A DNA stretch of 64,000 nt from Flavobacterium agri. Lineage in GTDB: Bacteria > Bacteroidota > Bacteroidia > Flavobacteriales > Flavobacteriaceae. Below the pieces are notes generated by a model. The model was not told the origin of the DNA, did no database searches, and saw nothing but the letters and a program-made list of their open reading frames with translations. Each line of letters starts with the position of its first letter. Within the stretch, counting starts at the first letter, position 1. The stretch covers positions 395,255 through 459,254 of the forward strand of contig NZ_JACBJI010000001.1 of NCBI RefSeq assembly GCF_013401995.1, given 5' to 3'. Position numbers and translations under genes: made by a program. Positions 1-7,860 of the stretch are shown piece by piece.

Positions 1-241
1 CTGTCGGCAAGCCGTTTGGATTCACATGCGGTGGGAAATTCAAGCGTCGTGAAAAAGCATCGATTCGCGGGCAGACCTGTTGCCATCCGCATGCCGCGGT
101 ATTGCGGGCTAAGGCTGGTTATCGGCAGTGCGGGCCGGTACAATTGCGACCGCACTTAGCACGATTTTGGTACAAGCGACTCTATCAGCACGGTCCTTGC
201 AGGGTCGGCAGATAAGATAGTGACCTAAAATAAACTGTAAA

Positions 242-718
242 ATGAAGACAACCAGCATCGGTATAACCGCGCCGTCTAAAGACCAGGTGGCACAGAAGCT
301 CTCCCACATACTCGCCGACGAGTTCCTGTTATATACCAAGACCAGGAACGCACATTGGAACATAGAGGGACGAGACTTCCACGCCATGCATATTTTTTTC
401 GAGTCGCAATATAAAGAGCTCGACGCCATGGTCGACATGATCGCCGAGCGAATCAGGACTATCGGGCATTATGCTCCTGCCTCCCTCCAGACGTTTCTTA
501 ACCTGACCCATCTCACCGAGCGCATATACCAGGAGAACAACGGCGAAGGTTTTATGAGAGAATTGCTTGCCGACCACGAAACGGTCGTCATCAAACTCAG
601 GGAGCTTGTCGACTTCTTTTCGGGCAAGCTGCACGATCAGGGGTCGGCAGACTTCATCACAGGCCTCATGGAGCGGCATGAAAAACTCGCCTGGACGCTT
701 CGGGCTCATTTGGTATGA
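242..718 (+). CDS. dps: Dps family ferritin-like DNA-protection protein
   Basis: 158-residue protein of normal Dps length. Dps forms a 12-subunit cytoplasmic shell that oxidises and stores iron with peroxide and protects DNA in starvation or oxidative stress. The ferroxidase ligands are visible in the expected spacing: His38 (in AHWN), His50, Glu54, Asp65 and Glu69. The start at 242 gives the full N-terminal helix. It stands alone on the plus strand; the small acidic protein follows after about 50 bp and may be co-transcribed. No clear TAnnTTTG promoter was found in the 241 bp upstream. Identification rests on motif spacing and overall similarity and is strong. Confidence 0.95.
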   Translation: MKTTSIGITAPSKDQVAQKLSHILADEFLLYTKTRNAHWNIEGRDFHAMHIFFESQYKELDAMVDMIAERIRTIGHYAPASLQTFLNLTHLTERIYQENNGEGFMRELLADHETVVIKLRELVDFFSGKLHDQGSADFITGLMERHEKLAWTLRAHLV

Positions 719-766
719 CGCCGGTGATTTCGACGAATAACATCCTGTAATCTTAATCTTCGAACG

Positions 767-1096
767 ATGGAACATCCAAAAAAGAAAAAAGCACCCGACG
801 GGAGCTTGCCGCCAATTACTTCTCAGCTGCGAAATGACGACGATCCTCCTCGCGAGGATGGGCCAAATACGACTAAATACCTCGAGCTGGAGCAAGCCGA
901 TCCCACTTATACGCCTCAGGGCCACCCGACGATGAACTCGGATTATTTTGAAACGGTCGAAGAGGGCAGGGACGAATATGACGAAGATGGCGACAACAGC
1001 CGCAATTCGGAGGCGTTCGACCAAGACGAAGATCTCCTGATTGACAATCTCGATCTCGATGAGGAAATGAACCGCTCCGTTTCTTCGGACGATTAA
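767..1096 (+). CDS. Small highly acidic hypothetical protein
   Basis: 109 residues. The first ten residues are basic (KKKKAP) and the rest is dominated by Asp and Glu, especially residues 60-109, so the chain is probably disordered. There is no signal peptide, membrane segment or recognisable fold. Similar short acidic proteins near stress genes are common in Flavobacteriaceae, but no function is known to me. It lies 48 bp after dps on the same strand, so co-expression is plausible but unproven. Confidence 0.65.
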   Translation: MEHPKKKKAPDGSLPPITSQLRNDDDPPREDGPNTTKYLELEQADPTYTPQGHPTMNSDYFETVEEGRDEYDEDGDNSRNSEAFDQDEDLLIDNLDLDEEMNRSVSSDD

Positions 1097-1261
1097 ACGG
1101 GTTTTCTCGTCGCGCTTTCGGAACGACGGCCGGGTGCGTTGGGAAGTGGAGACGCCGGGCAATCGTTCCCGGATTGCGGAAAGCCGCTTAGTTAAGTTTA
1201 TGCAACGACCCGCCCCCGCCGCCTCTTTGCCTCGCTACAAAAGAACCAATTCTACGCACGT

Positions 1262-1495
1262 ATGGTTCCGGCACGAACACTCTGGCGATCTCACCGTAAA
1301 AAGACCGGAAGCGAGAAACCTGTCGGTTTCCAAGATCTCAAGATGTCGGGAAGTCCTCTGCACATATATGACCCGGCCGGGAAGACGTTTATTTTGTCGT
1401 GCGCAATCCACTCACCGGGAAAGTTTTTCGTATACCCTATAAGTACGCTTTTGGCCCCGATTCGCCTATGCCGCTTCCAGTATGTCGAAACTATC
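1262..1495 (+). pseudogene. Possible frameshifted remnant of a small gene
   Basis: No intact gene fits 1097-1490. Two plus-strand frames carry protein-like pieces that would join by frameshift. The frame from 1262 reads KPVGFQDLKMSGSPLHIYD around 1315-1375. The frame at about 1372 reads VYFVVRNPLTGKVFRIPYKY and continues to about 1495. Each piece alone is interrupted or has no good start. Either this is a decayed small gene or chance reading. The tail would overlap the 3' end of the opposing HxlR gene. Support is weak. Confidence 0.25.
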
Positions 1496-1859
1496 GATCC
1501 CCGGCCCCCAAACGCCTCAAAATCACCGACCGCAACCGTTCTTCATTCTCATCGCCCCATTGGCCTAAAATCGAGATCACCGGGATCAAGGTCTTGCCGA
1601 AATCGGTCAGATTGTATTCCACTTTCGGCGGCACGACCGGATAGATCGTTTTCGCGATAAGTTCGTGGTCTTCCAGTTCTTTTAACTGCATCGTCAAAAC
1701 CCTCCTGGAGGCATCCGGAATTTTGCGCTGCAGCTCGCTGGGGCGCTTGTGCCCCTGATGGATGAACCACAACAGACGGACCTTCCATTTTCCGTACAGG
1801 ACTTCGCCGATAAGGTCAAGCCCGCAATTCAGGTTCAAAGGTATCTTTCTCTCGTACAT
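1491..1859 (-). CDS. HxlR-family winged-helix transcriptional regulator
   Basis: 122 residues, the usual HxlR length. Typical elements are the N-terminal Cys near residue 12 (in LNCGLDLIGE), the GKWKVRLLWFI helix, the recognition region with RRVLTMQLKELEDHELI, and the wing YPVVPPKVEYNLTDFG. HxlR proteins are dimeric cytoplasmic DNA-binding regulators that often respond to electrophiles or redox signals and control an adjacent oxidoreductase. This one is transcribed away from the SDR gene at 1982, with a palindrome between them at 1885-1919. That fits local control of the SDR gene, which is an inference. Confidence 0.92.
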   Translation of the reverse strand: MYERKIPLNLNCGLDLIGEVLYGKWKVRLLWFIHQGHKRPSELQRKIPDASRRVLTMQLKELEDHELIAKTIYPVVPPKVEYNLTDFGKTLIPVISILGQWGDENEERLRSVILRRLGAGDR

Positions 1860-1884
1860 GGCGTAAAGGTAGGCAATGTTACAA

Positions 1885-1919
1885 ATCGCGGATAGGGGAA
1901 AAATTCATCCCTATGCGAT
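1885..1919. promoter_or_regulatory. Palindromic operator-like site between hxlR-type gene and SDR gene
   Basis: Left arm ATCGCGGATAGGG (1885-1897) and right arm CCCTATGCGAT (1909-1919) form an imperfect inverted repeat with an AT-rich centre. It sits between the divergent starts at 1859 and 1982, just upstream of the -33 box of the SDR promoter. HxlR regulators bind such palindromes in divergent promoters; binding here is inferred. Confidence 0.5.
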
Positions 1920-1933
1920 TCGATATTCCCTTA

Positions 1934-1964
1934 TTGCAGGAACGTTACATACCTCCCAACTTTG
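1934..1964 (+). promoter_or_regulatory. Bacteroidota-type promoter for the SDR gene
   Basis: A TTG at 1934-1936 and CAACTTTG at 1957-1964 (7 of 8 to TAnnTTTG) are separated by 20 bp, the expected layout for the Bacteroidota primary sigma factor. Transcription would begin about 12 bp before the ATG at 1982. Confidence 0.6.
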
Positions 1965-1981
1965 CATGAAAATAATAAACG

Positions 1982-2776
1982 ATGGAACACACATTCAATT
2001 TCAACAATGAATTATCGGGCAAGATCGCCCTTGTGACAGGAGGCACCAAAGGAACCGGACGGGCCATTGCGGAAAGGCTGCTGCAAGCCGGCGCGACGGT
2101 TGTGATCTCGGCAAGGAACGCGCCGGAAAACGAAGACGACAAGCTGCATTTCATTCCCGCAGACCTAAGTACGGCGGGAGGGTCTGAAAAAGTGATCAGC
2201 GAAGTGCTGTCGAGATACGGCAGGCTGGATATTCTCGTGAACAACCTGGGTTCGTCCTCGACACCCGCCGGAGGTTTTGCGGCATTAAGCGACGAAGAAT
2301 GGGAATCGACCCTACAAGCCAACTTGTTTGCGCCCGTTCGGCTGGACAGGGGATTCCTGCCACAGATGATCGATCGGAAAAATGGGGTCATCATCCACAT
2401 CGCCTCCATCCAGGGCCGATTGCCGTTGCATGACTCCACTTTACCGTATGCGGCCGCAAAGGCAGGCTTGATCAACTACAGCAAAAGCCTGTCGAATGAA
2501 GTGACGCCGAAAGGCGTGCGCGTGCTGACCGTTTCGCCGGGATGGATCAATACCTCGGCATCGACGGCGTGGCTGGGTGAGATCGCCCGAAACTCGAACA
2601 GCACGGTAGAAGAAGCCCGACAAGGCGTCATGGATGCGTTGGGCGGCATACCGTACGGCAGGCCCGCCGAACCCGAAGAAGTAGCCGAATTGGTCGGTTT
2701 CCTTGTTTCGCCAAGGGCCAATTATTTGACGGGAACCGAATTCGTGATCGACGGCGGCACGGTGCCCACAATTTAA
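1982..2776 (+). CDS. SDR-family NAD(P)-dependent oxidoreductase
   Basis: 264 residues, a classical short-chain dehydrogenase/reductase. The Rossmann motif TGGTKGTG lies at residues 19-26, NNLG at 87-90, and the catalytic Ser142, Tyr156 and Lys160 (YAAAK) are in place. The C-terminal part ends with the common TGTEFVIDGG motif. The substrate cannot be told from sequence. The divergent HxlR regulator and the following SnoaL-like gene (15 bp downstream) suggest a small operon for handling a reactive carbonyl or aromatic compound; this is inference. Confidence 0.93.
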   Translation: MEHTFNFNNELSGKIALVTGGTKGTGRAIAERLLQAGATVVISARNAPENEDDKLHFIPADLSTAGGSEKVISEVLSRYGRLDILVNNLGSSSTPAGGFAALSDEEWESTLQANLFAPVRLDRGFLPQMIDRKNGVIIHIASIQGRLPLHDSTLPYAAAKAGLINYSKSLSNEVTPKGVRVLTVSPGWINTSASTAWLGEIARNSNSTVEEARQGVMDALGGIPYGRPAEPEEVAELVGFLVSPRANYLTGTEFVIDGGTVPTI

Positions 2777-2791
2777 TCGTCTTTAAAAATA

Positions 2792-3121
2792 ATGGAAATG
2801 AATTTACCGAAAGCGATAAAAGACCTGGTCGATGCTCAGAACAGCTTCGACAGCACAGCTTACGCCAACTGTTTCGCCGAAACCGCCGTGGTATCCGATG
2901 AAGGCAGGACCCATAACGGAAGAGGGGAAATCCGGGATTGGATTGAAGAAGCAAACCAAAAATACAGGTCGGTGATGCGACCGCTTGATTATACCGAAAA
3001 CGGTGCGTCGGGCGTCTTATCTGCCGAGTGCTCGGGCACGTTTCCCGGCAGCCCGGTCGTATTGAAGTTTCATTTCGGGATCCTCGACGGAAAAATCCGG
3101 AATCTAAAAGTGACCGGATAA
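2792..3121 (+). CDS. SnoaL-like / NTF2-fold small protein
   Basis: 109 residues with the pattern of the SnoaL-like NTF2 superfamily: an N-terminal helix with AQNSFDSTAYANCFAE, then VVSDEGRTHNGRGEIRDWI, and beta strands ending in FHFGILDGKIRNLKVTG. Such proteins form alpha+beta cone-shaped dimers and act as isomerases, hydrolases or binding proteins. It follows the SDR gene by 15 bp and is probably co-transcribed. A terminator-like hairpin follows at 3161. Family assignment is good; activity is unknown. Confidence 0.85.
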   Translation: MEMNLPKAIKDLVDAQNSFDSTAYANCFAETAVVSDEGRTHNGRGEIRDWIEEANQKYRSVMRPLDYTENGASGVLSAECSGTFPGSPVVLKFHFGILDGKIRNLKVTG

Positions 3122-3160
3122 CGAAATAAAATCAGCACGCACCCGATTTGCCAAAAACAG

Positions 3161-3193
3161 AACAACCCTTCCGACCTGGAGGGGTTTCTTTTT
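3161..3193 (+). terminator. Rho-independent terminator after SDR/SnoaL operon
   Basis: Imperfect hairpin with arms ACCCTTCC and GGAGGGGTT followed by TTTCTTTTT, 40 bp past the SnoaL-like gene. Confidence 0.5.
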
Positions 3194-3321
3194 GCCCGGC
3201 CACGACAAAGCCGCTCAATCCGAGACGGATAGGTCGGGACGGCCCTTTCAGTCGTCGGATGAGAACATGACTAAAGAAAGATGATTGATTCGGAAATTTT
3301 AAGGGTAAAACCATAAAAACG

Positions 3322-3465
3322 TCTGGTAACCGCGGCGCTCGTCATCGCTGGCCGCGTTAGCACGAACGATCTTTTTCTTAACTTCGTCTTCGTTCGGCAG
3401 AGAGAACGCTCCCTGAATGCGGCGACGGCCAAGATGCCGGAGGCGTAGCCCGAAAGCTTTACCTA
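3322..3465 (+). repeat. Degenerate attC-like element (left edge of AT-rich island)
   Basis: Begins CTGGTAACCGCGGC, like the intact elements in this island (for example GCTGGTAACAGCGGC at 11545). It contains GCGGC/GCCGC arms and a central GCAGAGAGAACGCTCCCTG that recalls the CGGAGAGTACTCTCTCCG hairpin of the intact copies. The right end has no CTAACGTT box, so the copy looks decayed. Similarity is by eye only. Confidence 0.35.
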
Positions 3466-3479
3466 AATGAACATTCCAT

Positions 3480-4022
3480 ATGAAATTCACCTACAGTTGT
3501 AGTATAGATGATTATTTACAGTATCAACTTTATACCGCATCTACAAGTCCGACAATCAAAAAGCAACGGCTAAAAAGCCTGCTGATATTTTCTATCGTAC
3601 TGATCGCTGCTTCCTATTTCTTCAATGAATTCAGGAGTTTTTTTGAAGTTGCAGTGATTACTGCCCTAAATCTCGGATTGATAACGTTGTACGCTGTCTA
3701 CTTACGCAATCATTACAGGCAGCATTACCGGAAATTCATTAAGGACAATTACAAAAATAAAGCTGAAAAAATATCGTCTGTTACCTTCCGGGAGCACTAT
3801 ATTGAAACGATCGACGAAACCGGAGAATCTAAAATAAATTACACGAATCTGGAAGAAGTTAATGAAATCAGGGAGTATATCTTTCTCAAATTGAAAACCG
3901 GCGAAAGTCTTATCTTCCCCAAATCAGAAATTCAGGATATCGACGGCTTACGTGGAAAATTAGCGGAGCTGTCGGATGAATACAATTTGAAAAGTAATGT
4001 AGATTTAAACTGGAAATGGTAA
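3480..4022 (+). CDS. YcxB-like membrane protein
   Basis: 180 residues. Two hydrophobic helices at about 31-48 and 53-71 are followed by a soluble C-terminal domain (about 90-165) with the YcxB-like pattern: VTFREHYIETIDETGES, a loop with LEEVNEIREYIFLKL, and FPKSEI. YcxB-like proteins are inner-membrane proteins of unknown role. It is the first gene of the AT-rich island and much lower in GC than the flanking SDR operon, so it was probably acquired. No clean cassette boundary word precedes it. Confidence 0.8.
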   Translation: MKFTYSCSIDDYLQYQLYTASTSPTIKKQRLKSLLIFSIVLIAASYFFNEFRSFFEVAVITALNLGLITLYAVYLRNHYRQHYRKFIKDNYKNKAEKISSVTFREHYIETIDETGESKINYTNLEEVNEIREYIFLKLKTGESLIFPKSEIQDIDGLRGKLAELSDEYNLKSNVDLNWKW

Positions 4023-4032
4023 AAGCTTCAGC

Positions 4033-4125
4033 TGACAGCCGATCGTGACCGTAACTGGCTTTGAATGAATCGCCGGTCTGATTTGCTGAGATAACATTAC
4101 TTTTCCGATGGTCGCAATGGCTGTA
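4033..4125 (+). repeat. Hairpin-forming intergenic element, possibly decayed attC-like
   Basis: Arms ACAGCC...GTGACC (4036-4051) and GGTCGC...GGCTGT (about 4110-4125) are complementary around a loop of about 58 nt. It occupies the place where an attC-like element would separate the YcxB-like gene from the next gene, but lacks the conserved AAC and CTAACGTT boxes. Weak evidence. Confidence 0.25.
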
Positions 4126-4134
4126 AAGGTGCCA

Positions 4135-4885
4135 CATGTCGCCATCAATCACCCCCAATTATGATGAATAGAATTCTCTTTCTTTTACTAATTTCAACCA
4201 ACGGATTGTTCGCCCAGAACAACGGTGATACTGAAATATTGATAAAAAAAATTCTTAGTGACAGCACGTATGGCAAAGGTGAGCTTCGGGTTATCATGGA
4301 ATTGGAAAAGGATCCTGTTGAAGATGCGTTGAAAGAAATGGAATCTTCAACCGAATTTGTAAATCCTTCAGACGGTGCAAAAATTGTTATTTCAAAGAAA
4401 GAGAAGAAGGAGTTGATTCGCGGCATACGATCCCAATACGGAAAAACAATTGACGGTAAATTTTTTAACGGGCATAAATGGATAAGCTATAAATACATAA
4501 AGCCGTATCTGGAACAAAGCACAAATAGGGTTGACGGCAATCGTGTAATGATGATTACCGAACCTGTATACATCAGGAACGGTGAAATATGCATGATATA
4601 CACGTTGCATTTATGTTGTGATTTCGGGGGACAGGCAAGTTTGTGGTTTTACAAAAAAGAAAAGGGCAATTGGCGCAAATGGATCCCTATAAGCCAGGGG
4701 TTATTTAAAAGGCACGAATCGTCGTAAACAAACAGCATGTTACAGCAGAAATTTTTAGTCAGACGCGGTTTTACCGACAATCATTTACGAGAATTGACCA
4801 TCAACGAAGATGAACTGAAATTCGAAGATGGGGATTCGACGAATCCGTTTAAAATTTTTCAGGGTTCTGAAATCAAAGATTACAG
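4135..4885 (+). repeat. Duplicated 751-bp module, copy 1
   Basis: Direct repeat of 7109-7860, nearly identical by eye with scattered substitutions. It contains a complete signal-peptide gene and the first third of the next gene. Homology stops sharply after AAATCAAAGATTACAG at 4885. Copy 2 continues into an intact gene, so copy 1 is the truncated one. Confidence 0.9.
4161..4727 (+). CDS. Exported hypothetical protein, paralogue 1
   Basis: 188 residues with a Sec signal peptide (MMNRILFLLLISTNGLFAQ, cleavage about residue 19). The mature chain is mixed-charge and includes KKEKKELIRGIRSQYG and a cysteine pair in HLCCDFGG. I do not recognise a family. It has a near-identical paralogue at 7135-7683. 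The predicted location is periplasm or cell surface. The gene after it is a truncated copy of the gene that follows the paralogue, so the two genes form a duplicated two-gene unit. The stretch YIRNGEICMIYTLH is identical in both paralogues, so the protein sequence itself seems maintained. Confidence 0.75.
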   Translation: MMNRILFLLLISTNGLFAQNNGDTEILIKKILSDSTYGKGELRVIMELEKDPVEDALKEMESSTEFVNPSDGAKIVISKKEKKELIRGIRSQYGKTIDGKFFNGHKWISYKYIKPYLEQSTNRVDGNRVMMITEPVYIRNGEICMIYTLHLCCDFGGQASLWFYKKEKGNWRKWIPISQGLFKRHESS

Positions 4886-4973
4886 AAAAAAAGTTACATT
4901 AGACAATAATTTTTCCGAAAATAAATTTCTCTCCTTTAGGGGAAATATGCCGAACAGGTACCTTTTACAATAG
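4737..4973 (+). pseudogene. Truncated paralogue of the 210-residue protein at 7712
   Basis: Residues 1-50 match residues 1-50 of the intact protein at 7712-8344 (QKFLVRRGFTDNHLRELTIN at the start). After DYR at residue 50 the sequence diverges, at the end of the DNA duplication at 4885, and runs 28 unrelated residues to a stop. It is therefore a truncated copy, probably non-functional, though a short peptide could still be made. The foreign tail may come from the gene that once stood here. Confidence 0.75.
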
Positions 4974-4998
4974 TAGGCTTAATCAAATTTATTTTAAG

Positions 4999-5466
4999 AT
5001 GAAAAAATTATTTGTTGTTCTGGCAATGTTGTTGTCCTTTGGAATCAACGCACAAGAGAAAGTTGGCGAAGTTAGAAGCGGTTCTTACGTTATTACTGCA
5101 AGTTTGAATCTGGTCAAACCAGTTTGGGCTCAGCTTGCAAGGGATGCGGGCTTCAATGACCCGCTCATATTTACCATTGAAAAAATCACAAACGACGATA
5201 GTACTTTTTATTACTGTCTATATGCAACGAATGCTGCAAAAACGGTAAGTATTGCAACCGGTATTGAATTGAGCGGATCGAACTTCTTGAAATTGCCGAT
5301 TTCTTCAGGATCTTTCGGGGGCGGGACATTAACCTGCTCCGGTTGTAATGTCGGTTGCCATCCTAAATACCTTAGCAAAGATAAGGTTTGGATATGTTGG
5401 CCGGGATGCGTTGATGGCTGCACTAAGACAGAAACTATTACTACCAAAAACTTTTCTTCCCAATGA
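4999..5466 (+). CDS. Exported cysteine-rich hypothetical protein
   Basis: 155 residues with a clear signal peptide (MKKLFVVLAMLLSFGINAQ). The C-terminal third has a cysteine cluster (CSGCNVGCHPKY, CWPGCVDGCTK), suggesting disulfide bonds or metal binding outside the cytoplasm. No family recognised. Its stop overlaps the start of the next gene (ATGA at 5463-5466), so the two are translationally coupled. AT-rich like the rest of the island. Confidence 0.75.
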   Translation: MKKLFVVLAMLLSFGINAQEKVGEVRSGSYVITASLNLVKPVWAQLARDAGFNDPLIFTIEKITNDDSTFYYCLYATNAAKTVSIATGIELSGSNFLKLPISSGSFGGGTLTCSGCNVGCHPKYLSKDKVWICWPGCVDGCTKTETITTKNFSSQ

Positions 5467-5918
5467 GAAATTTGATGTATATTCTGATCATTACCTTATT
5501 TGCCCAGTGCAAACAGGTAAGTGATAATAGTGTCGGCTATGAAAAAGATGGTCGGTTTACACTGGACTATCCTCAAAAAGACTCCATCGTTACCGCATGG
5601 AATAAAATACTATCCGACAACAAATTACAGTCGATGGTGAAGGATATTTCCATAATCGAAGGCACTGATTATGGCAATCACAAAAAATTTTATGCCTTGT
5701 TAGGACGCACCTCTGCCGATTCTGCCCAGGTAGCACAAAGTCTGATAAAAAAAGGATCTAAATTCTATTTCGACGGTGAAACCCCACAAACATTGGTCTG
5801 TCACGGTTCCAATGATTGCAAGCCTGTTAAAGGATACGATCAATGGGGGTGCGATTCAGGAGATGATCTGAAGTGTCATAAAATAGAGTCCATCAATGTT
5901 TCTCAGGATTCCCCTTGA
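5463..5918 (+). CDS. Putative lipoprotein, coupled to the gene before it
   Basis: 151 residues. The N-terminus MRNLMYILIITLFAQCKQ ends in a lipobox-like cysteine at residue 16, so the protein is probably lipid-anchored. The mature part has an acidic N-terminal half and cysteines near the C-terminus (LVCHGSNDCK, WGCDSGDDLKCHK). No family recognised. The 4-bp overlap with the preceding exported Cys-rich protein suggests that the two act together at the cell surface. Confidence 0.72.
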   Translation: MRNLMYILIITLFAQCKQVSDNSVGYEKDGRFTLDYPQKDSIVTAWNKILSDNKLQSMVKDISIIEGTDYGNHKKFYALLGRTSADSAQVAQSLIKKGSKFYFDGETPQTLVCHGSNDCKPVKGYDQWGCDSGDDLKCHKIESINVSQDSP

Positions 5919-5957
5919 CTTAACTTTAGAATTCATAATCACAAAGCGATCTGTCTG

Positions 5958-6196
5958 AACCTTTGCGGCGTCAGGTGCCCGTCTGCGCGCTCATGGCGCC
6001 GGGATAGGAAAGGTTTATTTTAGCTGCGCCGAATCTTCGGAGCTGGAAAGTTTGCATGAATATCGAAGTACAGGCATGGGCCTCGATTTCCTCCGCTGCG
6101 CTTTGGAAAAGGGCGTAGTGTAAGGGAAAGTTAAGTCTTACGATTGATAGGATAGGGAATAGGTTGAATAAGGGAAAGTTTATACATTTATAAACC
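5958..6196 (+). repeat. Leader repeat copy 1 (attI/promoter-like)
   Basis: First of three interspersed copies, starting AACCTTTGCGGCGTCAGGTG and ending GTTTATACATTTATAAACC directly before the cassette word GTTATGCAAG at 6197. It contains an ATCGAAG/CCTCGAT stem-loop, conserved TAAG blocks and, at the right end, a TTG about 17 bp before TACATTTA that resembles a Bacteroidota promoter. It fills most of the 321-bp gap between the genes at 5918 and 6240. Confidence 0.8.
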
Positions 6197-6239
6197 GTTA
6201 TGCAAGATTTGAGAACGCGAACATCGAAAATAACATATT

Positions 6240-7001
6240 ATGAAATTAAGATTTGTACTTTTTTTAATACTTCCTTTTCTTTCGTATGCGGATTGCTCAA
6301 GTAATGGAATTTGGGTCTTTCCCGGTAAATCTCAAATACAAACTAATTCCGTTTTTGTGATTACTGGATACGCAAATAGCCAAGAGATAATAAAAGGATT
6401 CAATGACAAATTCAATATTTATCTGTTCGACGGGATTGAAAAAGTAAATCTGGTTGTAAGGGAAACCAATATTGGTGGGTTTTCACTAACTCAGGCAATT
6501 TTAAAGCCCGATGGGATCTTAAAACCGAATCATAGTTACAGGATAATAATTGAGAACCTGCCAGAATATGAACTGATCGAAAGATACGATCCGGATGGCA
6601 TCAGAACCTACAACCCGGAATATACGGTGATAGATTCTAATGACTCCGAGCCTCCAAAATATTCTGAGCCCGCAAAGATTGTAGATAAAACATATAACAT
6701 GTATGGTTGTGGTCCCGCCGAATATGTGATATTCAATTGCCCAATCAAAGATCAATCAGAATATTTGATCAAAGCCAATGTCAAAAATTTGGAAAATGGC
6801 ACAATTAAATCCTTCTATGTACTTCCATTTAAAAACCAGCTAAGCATCGGTCACGGAATGTGTTCAGGAGAATTCAGTTTCAATGGAAGCTCGACGTACG
6901 AAGTCTCATTTGAAATCATGGATGCATCAGGGAACTCTACTGAATGGACACAAAATCCAATCTCTTTTTCACGTCCTACTTTCGAAGATCAAAAAAAATA
7001 A
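6240..7001 (+). CDS. Exported hypothetical protein in cassette 1
   Basis: 253 residues with a signal peptide (MKLRFVLFLILPFLSYA). The mature part looks beta-rich, with several NxS/T-rich loops and dispersed cysteines (YGCGPAEY, FNCPI). Two beta-sandwich-like halves are possible, roughly 20-115 and 150-245. I recognise no family. It is the only gene of the first sub-array: cassette word GTTATGCAAG at 6197 and complementary CTCGCATAAC at 7017. Expression may depend on the promoter-like end of the leader repeat. Confidence 0.75.
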   Translation: MKLRFVLFLILPFLSYADCSSNGIWVFPGKSQIQTNSVFVITGYANSQEIIKGFNDKFNIYLFDGIEKVNLVVRETNIGGFSLTQAILKPDGILKPNHSYRIIIENLPEYELIERYDPDGIRTYNPEYTVIDSNDSEPPKYSEPAKIVDKTYNMYGCGPAEYVIFNCPIKDQSEYLIKANVKNLENGTIKSFYVLPFKNQLSIGHGMCSGEFSFNGSSTYEVSFEIMDASGNSTEWTQNPISFSRPTFEDQKK

Positions 7002-7016
7002 TCTGGAAGAACAAAC

Positions 7017-7108
7017 CTCGCATAACGCCTATTCACGCCATTGCTGGCTGATGACTGATTGAACGAGCCGTTTCCAAAACTTCGTATCTTAACCGCGGAG
7101 AATGCTCT
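7017..7108 (+). repeat. attC-like element truncated by the duplicated module
   Basis: Opens CTCGCATAACGCC, the complement (9/10) of the cassette start at 6197. It contains TGATGACTGA, GTTTCCAAAACT and CGGAGAATGCTCT as in intact elements. It breaks off at 7108 inside the central hairpin, where copy 2 of the 751-bp module begins. The right half with CTAACGTT is missing. Confidence 0.65.
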
Positions 7109-7860
7109 CATGTCGCCATCAATCACCCCCAATTATGATGCATAGAATTCTCTTTCTCTTACTAATTTCAACCAACGGATTGTTCGCCCAGGACAACGGT
7201 GATACCGAAATACTGATAAAAAAAATCCTTAGTGACAGCACGTATGGCAAAGGTGAGCTTCGGGTTATCATGGAATTGGAAAAGGATCCTGTTGAAGACG
7301 CGTTGAACGAAATGGAATCTTCAACCGAATTTGTAAATCCTTCGGACGGTGCAAAAATTGTTATTTCAAAGAAAGAGAAGAAGGAGTTGATTCGCGGCAT
7401 ACGATCCCAATACGGAAAAACAATTGACGGTAAATTTTTTAACGGGCATAAATGGATAAGCTATAAATACATAAAGCCGTACTTGGAGCAAAGCACAAGT
7501 AGGGTTAACAGCAACCGTGTAATGATGATTACCGAGCCTGTATACATCAGGAACGGTGAAATATGCATGATATACACGTTGCATTTATGTTGTGATTTCG
7601 GGGGACAGGCAAGTTTGTGGTTTTACAAAAAAGAAAAGGGCAATTGGAACAAATGGATCCCTATAAGCCAAGGGTTATTTTAGAAGGCACGAATCGTCGT
7701 AAACAAAAAGAATGGTACAAGAGAAATTTTTAGTCAGACGCGGTTTTACAGACAATCATTTACGGGAATTGACGATCAACGGGAATGAATTGAAATTTGA
7801 AGATGGGGATTCGACGAATCCGTTCAAAATTTTTCCGGGTCCTGAAATCAAAGATTACAG
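7109..7860 (+). repeat. Duplicated module, copy 2
   Basis: Direct repeat of 4135-4885. The left edge (CATGTCGCCATCAATCACCC) interrupts an attC-like element. To the right, the second gene continues intact. No terminal inverted repeats or target duplications were seen at the edges, so recombination is more likely than transposition. Confidence 0.9.
7135..7683 (+). CDS. Exported hypothetical protein, paralogue 2
   Basis: 182 residues, nearly identical to the protein at 4161 (few substitutions, for example Asn20 to Asp), with the same signal peptide. The start at 7135 (ATGATGCAT) corresponds to the start of paralogue 1; a longer reading from 7102 would use repeat-edge sequence and place charged residues before the signal peptide. 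The C-terminus is shorter because the stop TAG falls directly after GLF. It is followed after 28 bp by the intact 210-residue partner. Function unknown; presumed periplasmic or surface. Confidence 0.75.
   Translation: MMHRILFLLLISTNGLFAQDNGDTEILIKKILSDSTYGKGELRVIMELEKDPVEDALNEMESSTEFVNPSDGAKIVISKKEKKELIRGIRSQYGKTIDGKFFNGHKWISYKYIKPYLEQSTSRVNSNRVMMITEPVYIRNGEICMIYTLHLCCDFGGQASLWFYKKEKGNWNKWIPISQGLF

Noticed and set aside
1134..1442. 102-residue plus-strand frame
   Set aside because: Low-complexity Arg/Ser-rich chance translation, no start context and no motif.
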